Shown: positions 22,086 to 35,539 of the stretch, one piece after another
Position numbering within the stretch: the first letter of the stretch is position 1
Layout: the number at the start of each line of letters is the position of its first letter
Assembly: GCA_014529385.2 (NCBI GenBank)
Contig: CM043964.1
Coordinates: 1,464,997 to 1,528,996, forward strand
Direction of reading: 5' to 3'
Source: Adiantum capillus-veneris
Taxonomy: Eukaryota > Streptophyta > Polypodiopsida > Polypodiales > Pteridaceae
Length of the DNA stretch: 64,000 bases
The notes under the pieces: model-generated
Told to the model about the DNA's origin: nothing
Database searches by the model: none
Seen by the model: only the letters and a program-made list of their open reading frames with translations
Position numbers and translations under genes: made by a program

Positions 22086-24281
22086 CCCTCTAGGGGCCCT
22101 TTGGGATTAAGGTTAATTAGAGGTCAACCAATAGGAAGAGGGTGGTGGACACACTCTATACCCTCAAAAAAGTAGGGGGATAAGGTAGCCTTACACCTCT
22201 TAATTGTCTCTTACCTAGTGAGAAGGTAAGGGAGGTGGCTAGGGGAAAGGGGGGGGGGGGGGGGGGGGGGGGGACCACTTTGACCTCTTTTTCCCCACTT
22301 TTTGGCCCGGATTTAAAAATACACTAAAAATTTCAAATTTCAAGTTTTACCTCCTTAAAAGGTCCCCAAACCTATTTCATGGTCAAAAAAGTATTTTTGA
22401 CCTTCAAAAGTTAAAAACGTGCACTAAAAAATCCAAAAAATTTCTTTTTTTTAAAAACAAATCAAAACATCATTTTCACCCTCTAAAGTCTTTCCAAACC
22501 TATTCTATAGCTAAAAAGTGTTTTTCTCTCTCTACAAACCTTTTTCCAAGCTCTCCATTGCTGCAACAACCACATGCACCCCCTATAATCCATCATTATC
22601 TCTCTGCTAGCTTTCTCCCACCTCCATTGTAGCCCCAAGCAAGCTCCTCCTCCATCTCTTCCCCTTACCCACCACATAGTTTCACACCAAGCTAGCTCCT
22701 CTCCCTTCTCTCATCTCCATTACAACATGAAACAAGATTCTACTCCTTCTACTTTCATTCACTCACACTACATGGAAACCTCTACTCCTGAAGGTGGCAA
22801 AAGTATGAGCTCACATGAGTTGCATACCACAACAATAGGAGGTGTGAATATCTCGTGGGCATTGTAAGGGTTCATCTCCAGCATAAAGATAGAATGGTAA
22901 GAAAACTACCCTTGTAGCTTACATTCAGAGCTTAACATCATCTCCATCTTTAAGTTTATCATGCTGGAGAGAATTAACCTCTTTATGGATTTCAGTGTTT
23001 AGGCTTCACACCTCATAACACTGGGTGGTGCTATTTTGTTGATGACTTTGGTGCGCCATCTATAGTTGTGTAGCATGTGATTTGAGTCTCACAATGTAAG
23101 TAAGTTGTGTTATCTATGGAGAGTCGTCAAAGATTTTTCTTGTAATTTATTCTTCGTATAATTGTCATTAGATAATTGGAATGATATCATTTTGTACTTT
23201 ATAACTTTGTGCTCACATAATCTTTTGTTTACTTACAGATTCAACTTGCTTTAAGAGGACATGAGCAAGCAACCATGTGCAGAGATGGAAATCACTTTAT
23301 TTTTGTTCCTTGAGGAACCTTTCACTACCATGTTAAAAGATTTTGATAAGAATAGTAGGTGTTTTTTAGAATCTTGAACCAATAGGGACTCTCTAGGAGC
23401 TCTCATAGAAGCCATCCATATAGTACTACTATCTTCCCTAGTGTCATAGACACACAAATACTCAAGTGTATATGAATCTCTAGATGAGGAAGACAAATAC
23501 TTGTACGATAAGCCTAACAGCAACAACATTGTCTCCATTTGTAATTATTTTTCATGAGGCTGGATTCCTCTATAAATGCAATATAAATATGTTTTTTTGT
23601 TAAATGGTGTCTCATTGAGTGAGAGTATTTAATTTAGATTACTGAAGTTTCATACAGATCTGAGAAATATTGTTTACTTTTATGGATATTTTGATTTGCC
23701 TGTACGATGATTCAAGTCGCAAGTCTTAATCACTCCACCTTGAAGAAATTCAAGCAATATTTTGATTTCAGTTTAATCATTAATGGTTATTCTTATTAAA
23801 GTGGATCATAAATTAAACTTTGTCAAGATGTCCTCATTTGGGGATGTTGAATATATATCATTAGCAATGTTTCACAACAACACTAGGTGGACACAAGGAA
23901 GGAAAAATTGGCTCCTTGTTTGGTCGATTTCTAGTGTTTAATGTTTAGTGCACAGGATTTGTGAGGCCGTTGACATGGGGAGTTCACTAAAGTATATGTA
24001 ACATAGCACATGTGTTCAACAGAAGGGATTTTATATTCTTGTAAAGTTTGCAGAAACATGTGTAGATAAGGCCTATAAGGGGTACTTTTAATCCATTCTA
24101 GTGAACGCACGTGATATAGGAAAATTTTACATAGTGAATGCTCCGGACCTTTGAACACAAAGAAAGGGGGGGGGGGAGCTCTAATTACATCTGAGTGAAA
24201 AGAAGTGGAATTTGTACTGTCATGTTGCATAAATATTTGCTTTCACTTAATCTAAAAAAAAATTGGTATCCTGGGGTGCAG
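22086..24281. other. Anonymous sequence
   Basis: About 2.2 kb with no gene supported. It contains a run of about 27 G at 22247-22273, AT-rich stretches, a 95-codon minus-strand frame (23251-23538) without recognisable features, and a poly-G patch at 24169-24177. Confidence 0.5.
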
Positions 24282-25083
24282 ACAAGGCCATATAATGCAG
24301 AAAAAAGGGTGGCCACAAGCGCGCGTAGTGAGCCATCCAAAACTGCTGGATGGGCCATATGTGGGCCCTTGTGGCCACCCTTTTTTTGCATAATTAGGCT
24401 ATTGCTGCACTCCAGAACCCTAGAAAAGATGAGATGAACCTAAAATTGAACTTTTCAAGCACATTATGCCTTCCTTCAACTCAACTTACTAGTTCCCTGC
24501 ACCAAAAGGGCAAATCACATTGGACAGTATAAAAATCTAGTCTTATGCTGCATAAACATCTGGTTTCATCAAATATTAACATTCTTGCTATTATAAGGGG
24601 CAGACAAGGCCATATAATGCAAAAAAAAGGGTGGCCACAAGAGTGCGCAGGTGAGCCATCCAAAACTGTTGGATGGGCCATCTGCGCGCCCTTGTGGCCA
24701 CCCTTTTTTTTGCATAATTAGGCTATTGTTGCACTCCAGGACCTTGGAAAAGGTGAGATGAATGTAAAATTTAACTTTTCAAGCACATTATGCCTTCCTT
24801 CAATTCAGCTTACTAGTTCCCTGCACCAAAAGGCCAAATCACATTGGACAATATAAAAATCTAGTCTCATGCTACATAAACATCTGGTTTTATCAGCTAT
24901 TAACATTTTTGCTATCCTAAAGGGCAAACAAAGCTAGAAAATGCAAAAAAAAGGGTGGCCACAAGGGCGCGTAGATGAGCCATCCAAAACTGCTGGATGG
25001 GCCATCTGCGCGCCCTTGTGGCCACCCTTTTTTTTGCATTTTCTAGCTTTGTTTGCCCCTTAGGATGGCAAAAATGTTAATAT
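24282..25083. repeat. Three tandem 320-bp units, each with a hairpin
   Basis: Direct repeats with a period of about 321 bp, starting at about 24282, 24603 and 24925. Each holds an inverted repeat of the form GGGTGGCCACAAGGGCGCG ... CGCGCCCTTGTGGCCACCC around a loop that includes CCATCCAAAACTGCTGGATGG. In copies one and two the stem is about 45 bp per arm; in copy three it extends to about 88 bp. The shared flanking text (GCACTCCAGAACC..., TTAGTTCCCTGCACC...) shows the whole unit was duplicated. Confidence 0.85.
24898..25083. mobile_element. 186-bp foldback/MITE-like hairpin
   Basis: Near-perfect inverted repeat: arms about 24898-24985 and 24995-25083, running from TATTAACATTTTTGC through GGGCAAACAAAGC and GGGTGGCCACAAG to the centre at about 24990. 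Length, lack of coding and arm identity fit a miniature inverted-repeat element or a hairpin small-RNA precursor. No target duplication was recognised. Confidence 0.65.
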
Positions 25084-26437
25084 TTAATTTAAATTTAACT
25101 CTTCATGGCCAAAACCACTTAACTTAAAACACATGGATAAACCGAAAAGCCAAATCACTATGGAGACAGTAGACACAACTCTTAATCATTTTGTCATTGC
25201 AAAGTCATCTGAAATGATGTGAGCCTCTACAACTTCTTGAATAGCCTCCAACGCTATTGCTTGCATTTTATACTGATTTCCATAGCTTTGAAGCACCTCC
25301 TTCACCGTGTGAGCATATTTTTGATGCATGGCCATGATTCAAGTGTTAAGTTTTTTTTTAATAATTTTGAAGTCTTGAACTTTTCGGTTGTTTTCAACAG
25401 CTTCTAGATTTCAATCGGCTCCGAATCTGTGTGGGCTTGTCTCACATGAATTTGTTCATCTCATCGCGTTCTTCGACCATCATGTGATGAGAAAAAATCA
25501 TATCTTGCTCGCATTCTCCAAAAATCAATGTGCAAGTTGACAATTTATTTAAAAATGATGTAAAACATACATTTTTTACTTTTTTCTTAATCTACGGGCT
25601 CCAACGAACATTAAAACCATGGAATCTGAAAATACTCAAAGAACCATTGTTTTTTATTGTGTTAAGGACTGTATTTCCTACATACAAAACTTTCCCAAAA
25701 TCTCGCCCTAACATCTTCAAAAGTGGCTTCCAAGGAGTGTACTCGGTCAAAATTTGAAACTGAAGAAAAACAATCGGAATGAACTTCTAGACTGTGTATA
25801 AACTTTAGAATAACCAAAATTTCCTTTAAAAAAAAGTTATGCTAAAAATTTGAAAATAGCCCCCCATTGGACTCCCCACAACGATAGAAGTCAAAGGGTT
25901 CAAGGAGAGGTATGGTGTCACAAGTGCATGGTGGGAATCTCATCGAGGTTTATTCCGTCAAGATCTCTTGTACTTTATCATGTCTTCTCATGTACAATAT
26001 TACAAAAAAAAATGATACGTTAAATGACTACAAATCTTATTTAACTTATCAAACAATCTAAAATATGGTAGACCAAGAGTGCTATTACACATCAACAAAC
26101 AAAAAAGTCCAAACTTCTTCTCATTAACTTTGATAAACATACATTCGTGAAGAACTTCCAAGGGGTAGTGCAGTCATAGTTCTTACATCCATTCCATGAC
26201 ATGGTATGCTCATGGGGTGACCTATCATATAAAAATATCTCTGGTGGGGGTGCCCTCATGTTAGGAAAGGGTGTGCTGCTGATGAAAAGTTGTTGTATTG
26301 TCCTACTAGGGATCTCTCCATGTTAGCATAGTGATTTTTGGTGTAGTGGGAGCCACATTGCTTGAGGAGAGCTTTGTGCCACCGTAAAAGCTTCATGTTA
26401 TGCTAGTTCCTTGAGCCATTCTTGCATTAGGATGAGA
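25084..26437. other. Anonymous AT-rich sequence
   Basis: No gene recognised. On the minus strand, a splice-acceptor-like TTATATCTTGCAG near 26475 precedes a short open stretch, but no gene could be built from it. Confidence 0.4.
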
Positions 26438-26764
26438 TTACCCACCTCTAATAAGGATGGATTTGAAGCACCTACCTGCAAGATATAACAAAGAAGGCTG
26501 TTTTAGAGGAAAAGTGGTGACACTTGACCTCTCTAACCTGCACCCACTGTTTCTTGTAATGCCACTGTTTTGAGCTGAAGAGCTTGACATTCGTGCATCC
26601 ACGAATGCAAAGAAGCACCTGCACCCATACACAACCAATTGCAATAGCCTAACAAGCCTACTTCTCCCCTCCCAAGATATTGAAGAACCATACACATTCG
26701 TCTCACCGACAGTATGACGATCTTGGGATGACCTCTGCTCACCCTCACGTGCGGCCTTCGGTGC

Positions 26765-27180
26765 AAACACCGCGGACAAGCAATGTGTGCCACGGTCACT
26801 GACAATTTCTATTGGTAACCCGTAACGTACAAAAACATTCTCATACAAAAATTGTGTCGTGGTGCGTGCATCAGCATTTTGTGTTGCTTTGGCTTTGACC
26901 CATTTTGTGAGATAGTCTGTAGCCACAATGATATATTGGGTATGGGGGGGTGATATAGGTCCCACAAAATCAATGCCCCATTTTGCAAATGCTCTTGCTC
27001 CCATCATTGGCCGTAATGGAATCTCATCTCTTTTTATTGGCATCTTGGTATGTTGACATGCATCACAATGCTTTACAAACTCTTCGGCATCCATGTGCAA
27101 TGTAGGCCACCAAATTCCTGCGGTTCAGATAATTTTTGCCGTCGAAAAATGGCCTCCACTTATTCCGCTATGTGCATGTT
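26765..27180 (-). pseudogene. Gypsy-B integrase N-terminal part
   Basis: HHCC zinc finger (HAHSGISGGHF...CDACQ) split by one TGA near 27125, followed by the catalytic core start: GIDFVGP with the first Asp, and IVSDRGTH with the second Asp near 26785. The third catalytic residue and the C-terminal domain are absent: downstream sequence (to 26438) stays open but no longer resembles integrase. Confidence 0.82.
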
Positions 27181-28336
27181 CTAGAATCAACAGGTATTCG
27201 CTTGCACTTGCACAAATTCTAAGTTGATTTTCCTTTCCCCGCTTATAGAGTTGATTCCCAATTAATTGAAATTCAAGAGCTTCCAGCTCTATAGCTTTTT
27301 CCCGTGCTCTCATGATGTTCTCAGGGAATGTCCTGGTGGTTAATAAGTCAATGATATATTGACTCCATGCAGGGGCTATGTTTTGAAACAAAGTTGCGTG
27401 ATCCACTGGTCGTTTGGCACTACATATAGTACAATTGGTAACATAGGAATGTGTGTCCGCATATATAGTTGGACAATAAACCCCTAACTGTTTCAGTCTC
27501 TGGTGTGTCTTCACTGTTGAATAATGAAATGCACAACCCTGGACATGTGCCTCTTCAAGGTAGCACTCGAATTCTTCCGGATTTATACATAATCGTAGGA
27601 TTAGGTCAGATCCAAGATGATACAGCCGTCCTGCTATCAACTGGAAGTCTTTTTTTTGTCGAATTGTTTGCTGTTTGGATCTGCATTCCATATGATCAAA
27701 ACTACTTCCAAAGGAAAGAATGCTAACAATTTCCTGAGACCATTTGGGTACCATTTCAATGTTGAAAAGGTAAGCATCTGGTATGTCATTATCTACTGCT
27801 TCAGGAGCTTCCCCGTTGTGTATCCTCAAAAGATGATCTGCTCGTAGATGGGTTTTACCCTTTTTGACCACCACTGTGAAGTCAAACTCTAGCAATATAA
27901 TAAACCAATGTACGATTCTCCCTATATTGCAAGGTTTATTTAATAGGTACAAAAGAGCTTGATGATATGTGAAGAACACAAATTTGTTTGTAAGCAAATA
28001 ATGCCAAAATTTCTTTACAGCATAAATCATTCCTAACCCTTCCCACTCGGTGGTTGTGTAGTTCTTCTCTGCACTGTTTAACTGTCGGCTCGCATAGCAA
28101 ACCAGAAAATCCATTGTTCCGTCTCTAGGTTGAGCTAGAATACTTGCAATGGCATATGCTGAAGCATCAATGTGCACATGGAATATCTTTTTCCAATCTG
28201 GTGCCTTTAGTACAGGTGCTGATATAAGGTTGTCCTTCAGCTTTTGGAATGAAGTTTCACACTCCTCGGTCCACTCGAAATTGACTAGCAAACGATACAG
28301 AGGTCGTGCGATAACCGCATACATGTATATGAATCT
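27181..28336 (-). pseudogene. Gypsy-B RNase H and connection
   Basis: RNase H begins after the tether (RPLYRLLVNFEWTEECETSF) with HVHIDASAYAIAS (first Asp) and continues with TEWEGLGMIYAV (Glu). The place where gypsy elements have TDHQAL reads TYHQAL, so a catalytic Asp is replaced by Tyr. The connection to integrase follows. The frame is open for 399 codons but begins just after a TGA at about 28335 that separates it from reverse transcriptase. Confidence 0.85.
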
Positions 28337-29150
28337 TCAATAATATCCGCAGTGTCCCATGAAGGATTGCACTTGTTTTGCATTAGTAGGCCTGGGCAGG
28401 TCTACAATGACGCTGACTTTGTCTAGGTCTGTGGTTATGCCATTTCTTGAGACAATGTGTCCTAAGATTCGTCCTTGCTTAACTATAAATACACATTTTT
28501 CCGGGTTAAGATAGATTCGATATGTCCTGCACTTTTCAAAGAACTTTTGCAAATGGTCTATATGTTCCTCTCGTAGAAGAGAGTGTACACACAGGTCATC
28601 CATGTAAATTTCTAAGAATATTCTTAGGTATTCCTTGAATGTGTGAGTCATTAACCTTTGGAAAGTGGCTGGTGCATTAGTTAAGCCAAATGGGATTAAC
28701 TCGATATGCATAAATCCCCCATTCTGTGGCAAACGCTGTTTTGTGTTGATCCTCCCTTGCTATTGCCAGTTGATTGTATCCTGAAAACCCATCCAGAAAG
28801 GAATAAGCCCGTTTCCCGGCCACTCGCTCAAGTACATGTTCTGTGATTGGTAAGGGATAATTATCCCTTATGGTTGTTGCATTCACCTTTTTGAGGTTTA
28901 CACACACTCGCAGTTTTCCATTCTTTTTGGGAACTACCACAATGGGTGACACTCAATCTGTATGTTCAATCTCATAGATGAATTCCGCTTCCATCAGTTT
29001 ATCAATCTCTTCTTTGATTCGTTTAGCAAATGTGTCATTATATGTATAAGGACGTTGTTTGCTAGGTTTTGCATCCGATTTCAAAGGAATTTTATGTTGG
29101 CATATCAATGGATCAACTCCTTTGAGGTCTTTATAGGACCAAGAGAACAC
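28337..29150 (-). pseudogene. Gypsy-B reverse transcriptase
   Basis: Reverse transcriptase blocks in order: EAEFIYEI, SPIVVVPKKNGKLRVCVNLK, YPLPITEHVLE, YSFLDGFSGYNQL, IPFGLTNAPATFQR, and the catalytic box YMDD (about 28593-28604; YLDD or YIDD is more usual in gypsy). It is broken by a TGA where HTDWVSP is expected (near 28953) and by a one-base shift between AYRV and PFGLTNAP (near 28710). It then ends at another TGA within CGYYRRFI. Dead, but all motifs are readable. Confidence 0.9.
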
Positions 29151-30431
29151 ATCTTTATACTTCTTGAGAAGTTGGGTTATCTGTTCTTCCTCCTAAGGCT
29201 ATAAATCGTTAGCTATATAGACCGGCTGAGGCTTTTCACCTGGTTCTACGAGGTCTATCTTTTTTGCATTTTCAGGCCCATCGTAAGATTCTTGGTTGGT
29301 TATTTTCCTGACTGGTGGTGTCATGATGATTTTTCTGTCCTGGATAGTAAATTTATGATAGTGTGCTGGTACGTTCATGTTGCCCTTTTTTGACTCCCCT
29401 TTACCATCACTATCTTCTTCAGTAGTCCATATCTCTCTCAAAGACCGTTTCAGTTCTTGGTATTTCTGTTTACGCTCCAGTTTGGTCCACTCTTGGTCTT
29501 TTGTTGTTTCTTTTTTTGATTTGTGAGATTCTTGTGATTTTGTTTCGGTTTTAGCTTTTCGTACCTGTTTTATTTCTTCTCACGTTTGTTCTATTCGATT
29601 TTTTGAGAATTTTCCTGATATTTGATCTTTTACACAATCCTCTGCTTTTACAAGCATCAAATAGTGAGTTTTACCTTTTATCTTGGGAATCAGGTTCTCT
29701 CTCGCTTTGTTTCCTGCTCGTTTCCTCCTATAGCGTTCTTGGTGTTTAGGGTGTTGATTAACAAAATCATAAAACTTGATATTCTCGGCTTCATTTCCAC
29801 TCTCACTTGAAGTGTCTGAACACTCATTATCTGCATCATCATTTACTTCCAAATGTTCAAAGGAGTTGTAAAACTCTTCTTGTTCTGGAGGTTCCACTGT
29901 CTCTTTTTTCGGTACAACGCTTACCATGTAATAGGGTAACACATCATAGCAATCCTTATCGCAAATTTTTTTTGTTGGACTGTCGGTAATGGTACAGACA
30001 TCCAATGTTGCCAGTATGTGTTCCCATTCCAGAGGTTCCAAGGCATCTTCAGGGAAAGGTTCCACAATGTACTCCTTGTCCTCAATTGCTCTTTCTAAGA
30101 CACAGTCCTCTCTTCTTAAGCTTCCACAATGTGAAGCTCCGCACATCCATAGCTCTTTTGGTTGCCCTAACCATGCTGGTAGATCTGATCCTGCTATTGT
30201 AGCCGAATCAAACTCTTCCACCAATGTTTGATTTACGTCCTTGTAACTATGGTCTTTCAGGTGTATTTTAGTTGTCGTTTCGCCATGTCTGAGGTATATG
30301 TGGTCATAACCCCAATCTTGGACCATCTTCAATTGTCTCATGAATGGTCGTCCCAAGATTATCTCATAATTGTTCTTTTTGTCAAAATCGACTATTGCAA
30401 ACGTATGCTCATACTCCGCACGAAGTGACAA
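29151..30431 (-). pseudogene. Gypsy-B protease end and pol linker
   Basis: Contains the protease C-terminal half (YEIILGRPFMRQLKMVQDWG, 30300-30431) and then about 270 codons of acidic and basic linker before reverse transcriptase. One piece at 29199-29441 is separated by a break. The linker has no known domain. A shift at about 30420 splits the protease from its active-site half (30409-30700). Confidence 0.75.
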
Positions 30432-31185
30432 TTACTTTTTCTAAGAGTCCTAGAGGATTTTCCATGAACCCATCTACCAATTGCAGTTTCATTCTGGTAG
30501 CCCTCAAAGCTGGTTTTTTCCATTTTTTCCAGATTTCCTTGGTGGCGATAGCAACTCCCGCTCCACTGTCAAGAATAGCCTTGGAAACTACTCCTTGGAA
30601 TTCTACCGGTAGCGTGGTGTTTCCGTCTTCTCCCTCGCAAAATTCTCCAACCTTATTCAATGGTACTGGCCTAGTGTTTAGTTGAGGCCTGTCCAACTCT
30701 CTAATCCCTTCTTGTAGCTTCAAGGTGGGGTCTTTCACTCCAAATTTTTCTAGGCATTTTCCTACTGTGGTCCACATGTTTGGCCTTAACCTTAGGAGTT
30801 CTGCTAACGTGATTGTGCATGCCACCGGAGTGGATAACAACTCAATCAATCCTTGCGAATCCATCACCTTGTTAGAAGAAAGTCTTTGAGATGGGATTGC
30901 TCTCACTTCTGACTTGGCTTCGTAGTCTCCCAGGTAAGAGGGTAAAGTTCTCAAAGAGTCTGGTTGGCTGTGCCCCGAACTAATAGATCCTTGGTCTCCC
31001 CCTTGTGAATGTATCTCAAAGTTCATCTGCGATCTTGCCTCAAATTCTTCAATAGGAGGTAAGATCACATTCTTTTCTTTTCTCGTGCTATTCATGTGGT
31101 TACTCATCCTATTAGCCTCGTTGGCCTCACGAATTTGCTTCCACAGATCATCTAGACCGTTACCGTCCTTACCCATTTCTGCCAA
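30409..31185 (-). pseudogene. Gypsy-B gag tail and protease active-site half
   Basis: 258 open codons. It opens with the end of the gag-protease linker (WKQIREANEANRMSNH) and includes the protease active site DSGAGVAIATKEIW near 30560. It matches Gypsy-A 15-662 and 860-1186. Overlaps the neighbouring frames by about 30 bp at each side because of single-base shifts. Confidence 0.82.
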
Positions 31186-34100
31186 TATTTAGGTTGGAAT
31201 CCATCACTTGCCCCATCGGTGGTATTTGGCACTATGATAGGATCTCCTCTAGACTCATAGTCATTAGTGAGTCTTTCCTTTGTTTCCTCATGTTTTTCTA
31301 ATGTTGGTTGGATAGGGGTTGGAGCTGGTGCTTCATGACAATTTGCAGGTTTACCCAGCGGTTCTTCCATCAATGATTGAGCCGTCTCAATCATATTTTT
31401 ACACATATCCAACCTCTGTTTTTCTATTTCTGCATATGGATAAGTCATCCACCTTTGCTCCTGGGTTTGGTTCTTTTTAAGTTGAGCTTCATAAGCTTTT
31501 AGAAGCGCATCTAACTGCTCGTTTACCTTGTCTGCCAGTACGGATCCTCCTGATCCTGCACTTTTGGGTTCTGCTATTTCCTTGGGTGCTATGACTGCTG
31601 TGGTGTGTGAGCTTAAGCTAGCTAGATCCTCTAACCGCTCTAATATGTTCTTTGTATGTTTCAACTCCTCGGATAGGGCTGTTTGCTCTCGTTCTTTCCT
31701 GGCTTTCCTACACGCCTTTCTAGCTTTCCAAGTGCTTCTCTGATTTTTCGTTTGTGAACTTTGAGCATCGGTTTTTGGTTCTTCAACTATGGGTTCGTTC
31801 ATCCTTCTTTGGGCTTGGGCTCGTGTTACCGCCTGAATAGGTATGATTGTTTCATTTTTTGATCCTCCACTGGAAGGTACTATTTCTAACATGTTCAAGG
31901 TGGTTTTTTCTCCTTTGCTGGGGTTTTTAGGGCAATCGGGAATCAAATGAGTAATTCCACATTCTGGGCAATACGCATTGACTCTTATGATTTCATCATG
32001 AGGACAGTCTCTCAACCAATGGTCTCCACCACACTTGTAGCAGGGTCCTTTGGGTTGTTGAGGTGCTCCTTGAGCTCCTCTTTGCTGGTAAGCATGTCTC
32101 TGTCCACCCATGCCTCCATTGGCTATGAACATCAGTGTTCGTTCATCTAAGCTATATCTTCCTTCTCCTGCGGCCGGTGCAACAGTTGGTGGTCCTTGAT
32201 TCCCTATCATGCTCCATGGTTCTGGTGTTGAGGGTTCTTCCGATGGATAATAGATAGGGTTTTCCGCATATCCATTGGGATCTTCATAATATGCATGCAT
32301 ATGCACCAAAGCCTTTTCTTTTGATTCAATTACTGTTGGTGTGTATCTTATACCAACTGGTCGTAATCCTGGTAGGGGTGGTTGTTGCCCCAACACCGGT
32401 TGTGGTCTTTCTACACCTACAGGTCCTGGTAAGTTGCCTGCTTGATATCTAGGCATCGGTGGAACTTGAGAGGAAGCTACTGGAGCTTGGGGAGCGTAAG
32501 GTCTCTCCCTCACATATCCCTTGTTATAATAACATTCCTCGGTCCCATGGTTTGTCCATTTTTGTTCAATAGCACACCACTTGGTCTGTTTAGCCTGGGG
32601 TTTGGCGTACAAGTTGATCTTTTTTAGCACTTCATCTACGAGCTGCTCCTGGTTTACCGCTATTTCTCCTTTTGGCGTTGTCTTAGAAGACTTGCTTCCA
32701 CTTTGCTGTGAAGATGAATTGTCATCAAGGTCCTTGAACTCCCCTTCTTTGTAGACCTCACAATTGTCCACAAGGTACAGAGCCTCCTTGGTCAACTCAT
32801 TCAACGTTGTGCTCCTCTTCATATGTAAGTCTTTTTTGAGATCTGCATTCCTTAGTCCTTGGATGAATATCAGCATAAGTCTGGACTGAGTTGGCAGTTC
32901 TTCAACCCGACATAACTTAACATATCTTTTTAGTCTTAGGACTGCCTTTCATACAGATTCTCCATCTTTCTGTTTGAATTTTTGGATCTGTGAGACGGTA
33001 TTATGAGCTATTCCCCTTTGAGAGAATTCTTCAATAAACTCGTCAAACACTTCCTCCATCGACTCAAAGTCTCTACACTCTACAGAATCAAACCAAGTGG
33101 CAGCATCATCCTCTAAGGTTAGTCCAAACCTTGCAAATTGGGTGGGAAAATCTAACACCTCCTCAGCTCTAATTACACGCACAAAGGCTGCTACATGATC
33201 TCTTGGGTCTCTGTTTCCGGTGTATTTCTTGTTTACCCATTTTTGCACTTGAGAAGGTCTAATTTTTCGATGGTCTACAAATCTCATCATTGGATCACCC
33301 CGTCCTAGTCAATACACCTCCTCAGGTCTTCTGTAATAGGCTGGTTCCTCTCCTAACGGTGCTCCTAAGCCATAATTTCTAACGATTCTTGTTGGAGGTG
33401 GTTCTTCTCTTCGAACTCATTCCATGGGTGGTCCTCCTGGCTCTGTTGACCCTTGTGTTTTTGGCTTACTCTCTGCCTGATACCTTGAATAGTGTGGTGG
33501 TTCTTGCAAATCCCTGAGCCCTCGTGCAGCGTGATAACCATCTCGGCTTCGATTTGGTTCCATTGTTGCACTCTGTCGAAGCCATGCCTGCAATGATGGT
33601 TGGTTTGCTGGTTGGTCTTGGTTGTTGAATGTTTGCGGTCGGGTGGAATGTGAGGTAATGTAATACTCATCTGAAAAAGGATTCGTTGACTTGCTTGGGG
33701 TGTGGGCGGCTCTTGGCACTTCCTCAGGGGCATATGATGATGCTCCTGGACCTGTTGCTCTCTCTACTTCCTCTGGGAGAATACGTTGGTATTCTTGCCT
33801 GTATCTATCAACAAAAACTATGCCCTTCCCCGTAGCAGTTTCATAAGAGAATAAGTAAAGAACCTTATCTTTGCTTAATTCGATTACGTATGGTTCTTTG
33901 CTATGAAAGTAAGAGACTATACCCTCACTCTCATGCTTGTAGATTCCCACGTTCTCGTTATAAGTTGGAACCCTGGTTGTTTTCTTATCATACATAAAAA
34001 TACCTCCGGGCCTATCAATGTTTGGTGGCGGTTCTTGAGTTTCTGAAACCATTTTCCATTTCGCCACGTTATCTCCATATCTGTTGTAATCTTCAGGATT

Positions 34101-34550
34101 ACTAACTATTAAATAGTGGTTTCCCTTTTCGTCTCGGAATCTATCTCCATCATCATATACTCGGATTATCTCCAATCTTTGAGCTGGCCTCTCTTTGATA
34201 CAAATGCACTTACGGTCTCGATAGTCTGAATAGACTAGGGCTCCTCTCGAGTTTGTTCCCTCTAAGAAGATCACCGTGAGCCTGGAATCATTCAAAGGAT
34301 TTTGGGAGGTGCTTCCTCCTCCCATAGGTCTATCATAGGTGAAACCTCGTGGTTGTTGACTACCCATCATGAAGAAAGATTTTTCTGACGAAGTGTCAGT
34401 ATCACTCCCTTCCTCAATAATCGGTGCTAGAGGATCTAGCCTTGCCTGAGTTACACTCTCTTCGGTGGACACTAAGCTACCTTGGTCACCTGCCACCTTC
34501 TGGTCTATAACAATGTATCTTCCTGATCTTAAATTCATCAAAATTATCAA
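31152..34550 (-). pseudogene. Gypsy-B gag
   Basis: Gag in three main open pieces: 33417-34550 (377 codons, start MNLRSGR), 32949-33290, and 31152-32876 (574 codons). It has an N-terminal region with a TxFVDRY-type segment, a helical retrotransposon-gag domain (KWVNKKYTGNRDP...IQGLRN), and two zinc knuckles near 31960-32050 of the short form CX2CX3HX4C (CYKCGGDHWLRDC and CPECGITHLIPDC). A coiled-coil-like and basic segment follows. The breaks are single stops and shifts. Gypsy-D gag at 52.9-54.1 kb is a more distant relative with the same short zinc knuckle. Confidence 0.88.
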
Positions 34551-34794
34551 CGCAATTTATCACAAATTCAACGGGTTAATTTTATTTGCGAGTTAATCAA
34601 TTCGTGTTTTTTTGCTACAGGTGATGCTTTTTCGAGTTTATAGAAGCATGTATTCCACTCATATGTATGCTCTCTAAGGTGGCGTTGTGGTATGTTAAAT
34701 AAGTACCGAGGGAAGGAGAGAGAAGAAGGATTAGACGGAGAGAGAAAAACATACTTGTGAAATAGAGATAGAATTGGGGTGTGAGAGTACCGAC

Positions 34795-34854
<60 letters not shown>

Positions 34855-34861
34855 TAAGAGT

Positions 34862-35492
<631 letters not shown>

Positions 35493-35539
35493 TCCTGTTC
35501 ATATGCGTGTGAAAAGGTTCCAAAGCCGGGTCCACAAAT

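Larger units (their letters stand above)
26438..34556 (-). mobile_element. Gypsy-B: decayed Ty3/gypsy element, both ends truncated
   Basis: Reading leftwards from 34550: gag, protease, linker, reverse transcriptase, RNase H, integrase. This is the gypsy order (integrase last). Protein similarity and shared wording show it is the same family as Gypsy-A. It has lost its LTRs: at 34556 similarity to Gypsy-A stops a few bases upstream of the gag ATG, and on the other side the integrase ends abruptly after SDRGTH near 26765. Frames are broken by several stops and small shifts, so it is dead. Confidence 0.88.

Noticed and set aside
24898-25083. A microRNA gene
   Set aside because: The hairpin is long and almost perfect with conserved flanks in tandem, more like a MITE; without small-RNA data a miRNA call is not supported.
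26438-26560. A host exon with GT-AG signals beside the Gypsy-B integrase
   Set aside because: An acceptor-like TTATATCTTGCAG and a donor-like CAGGTTAG exist, but no consistent protein or further exons could be joined.
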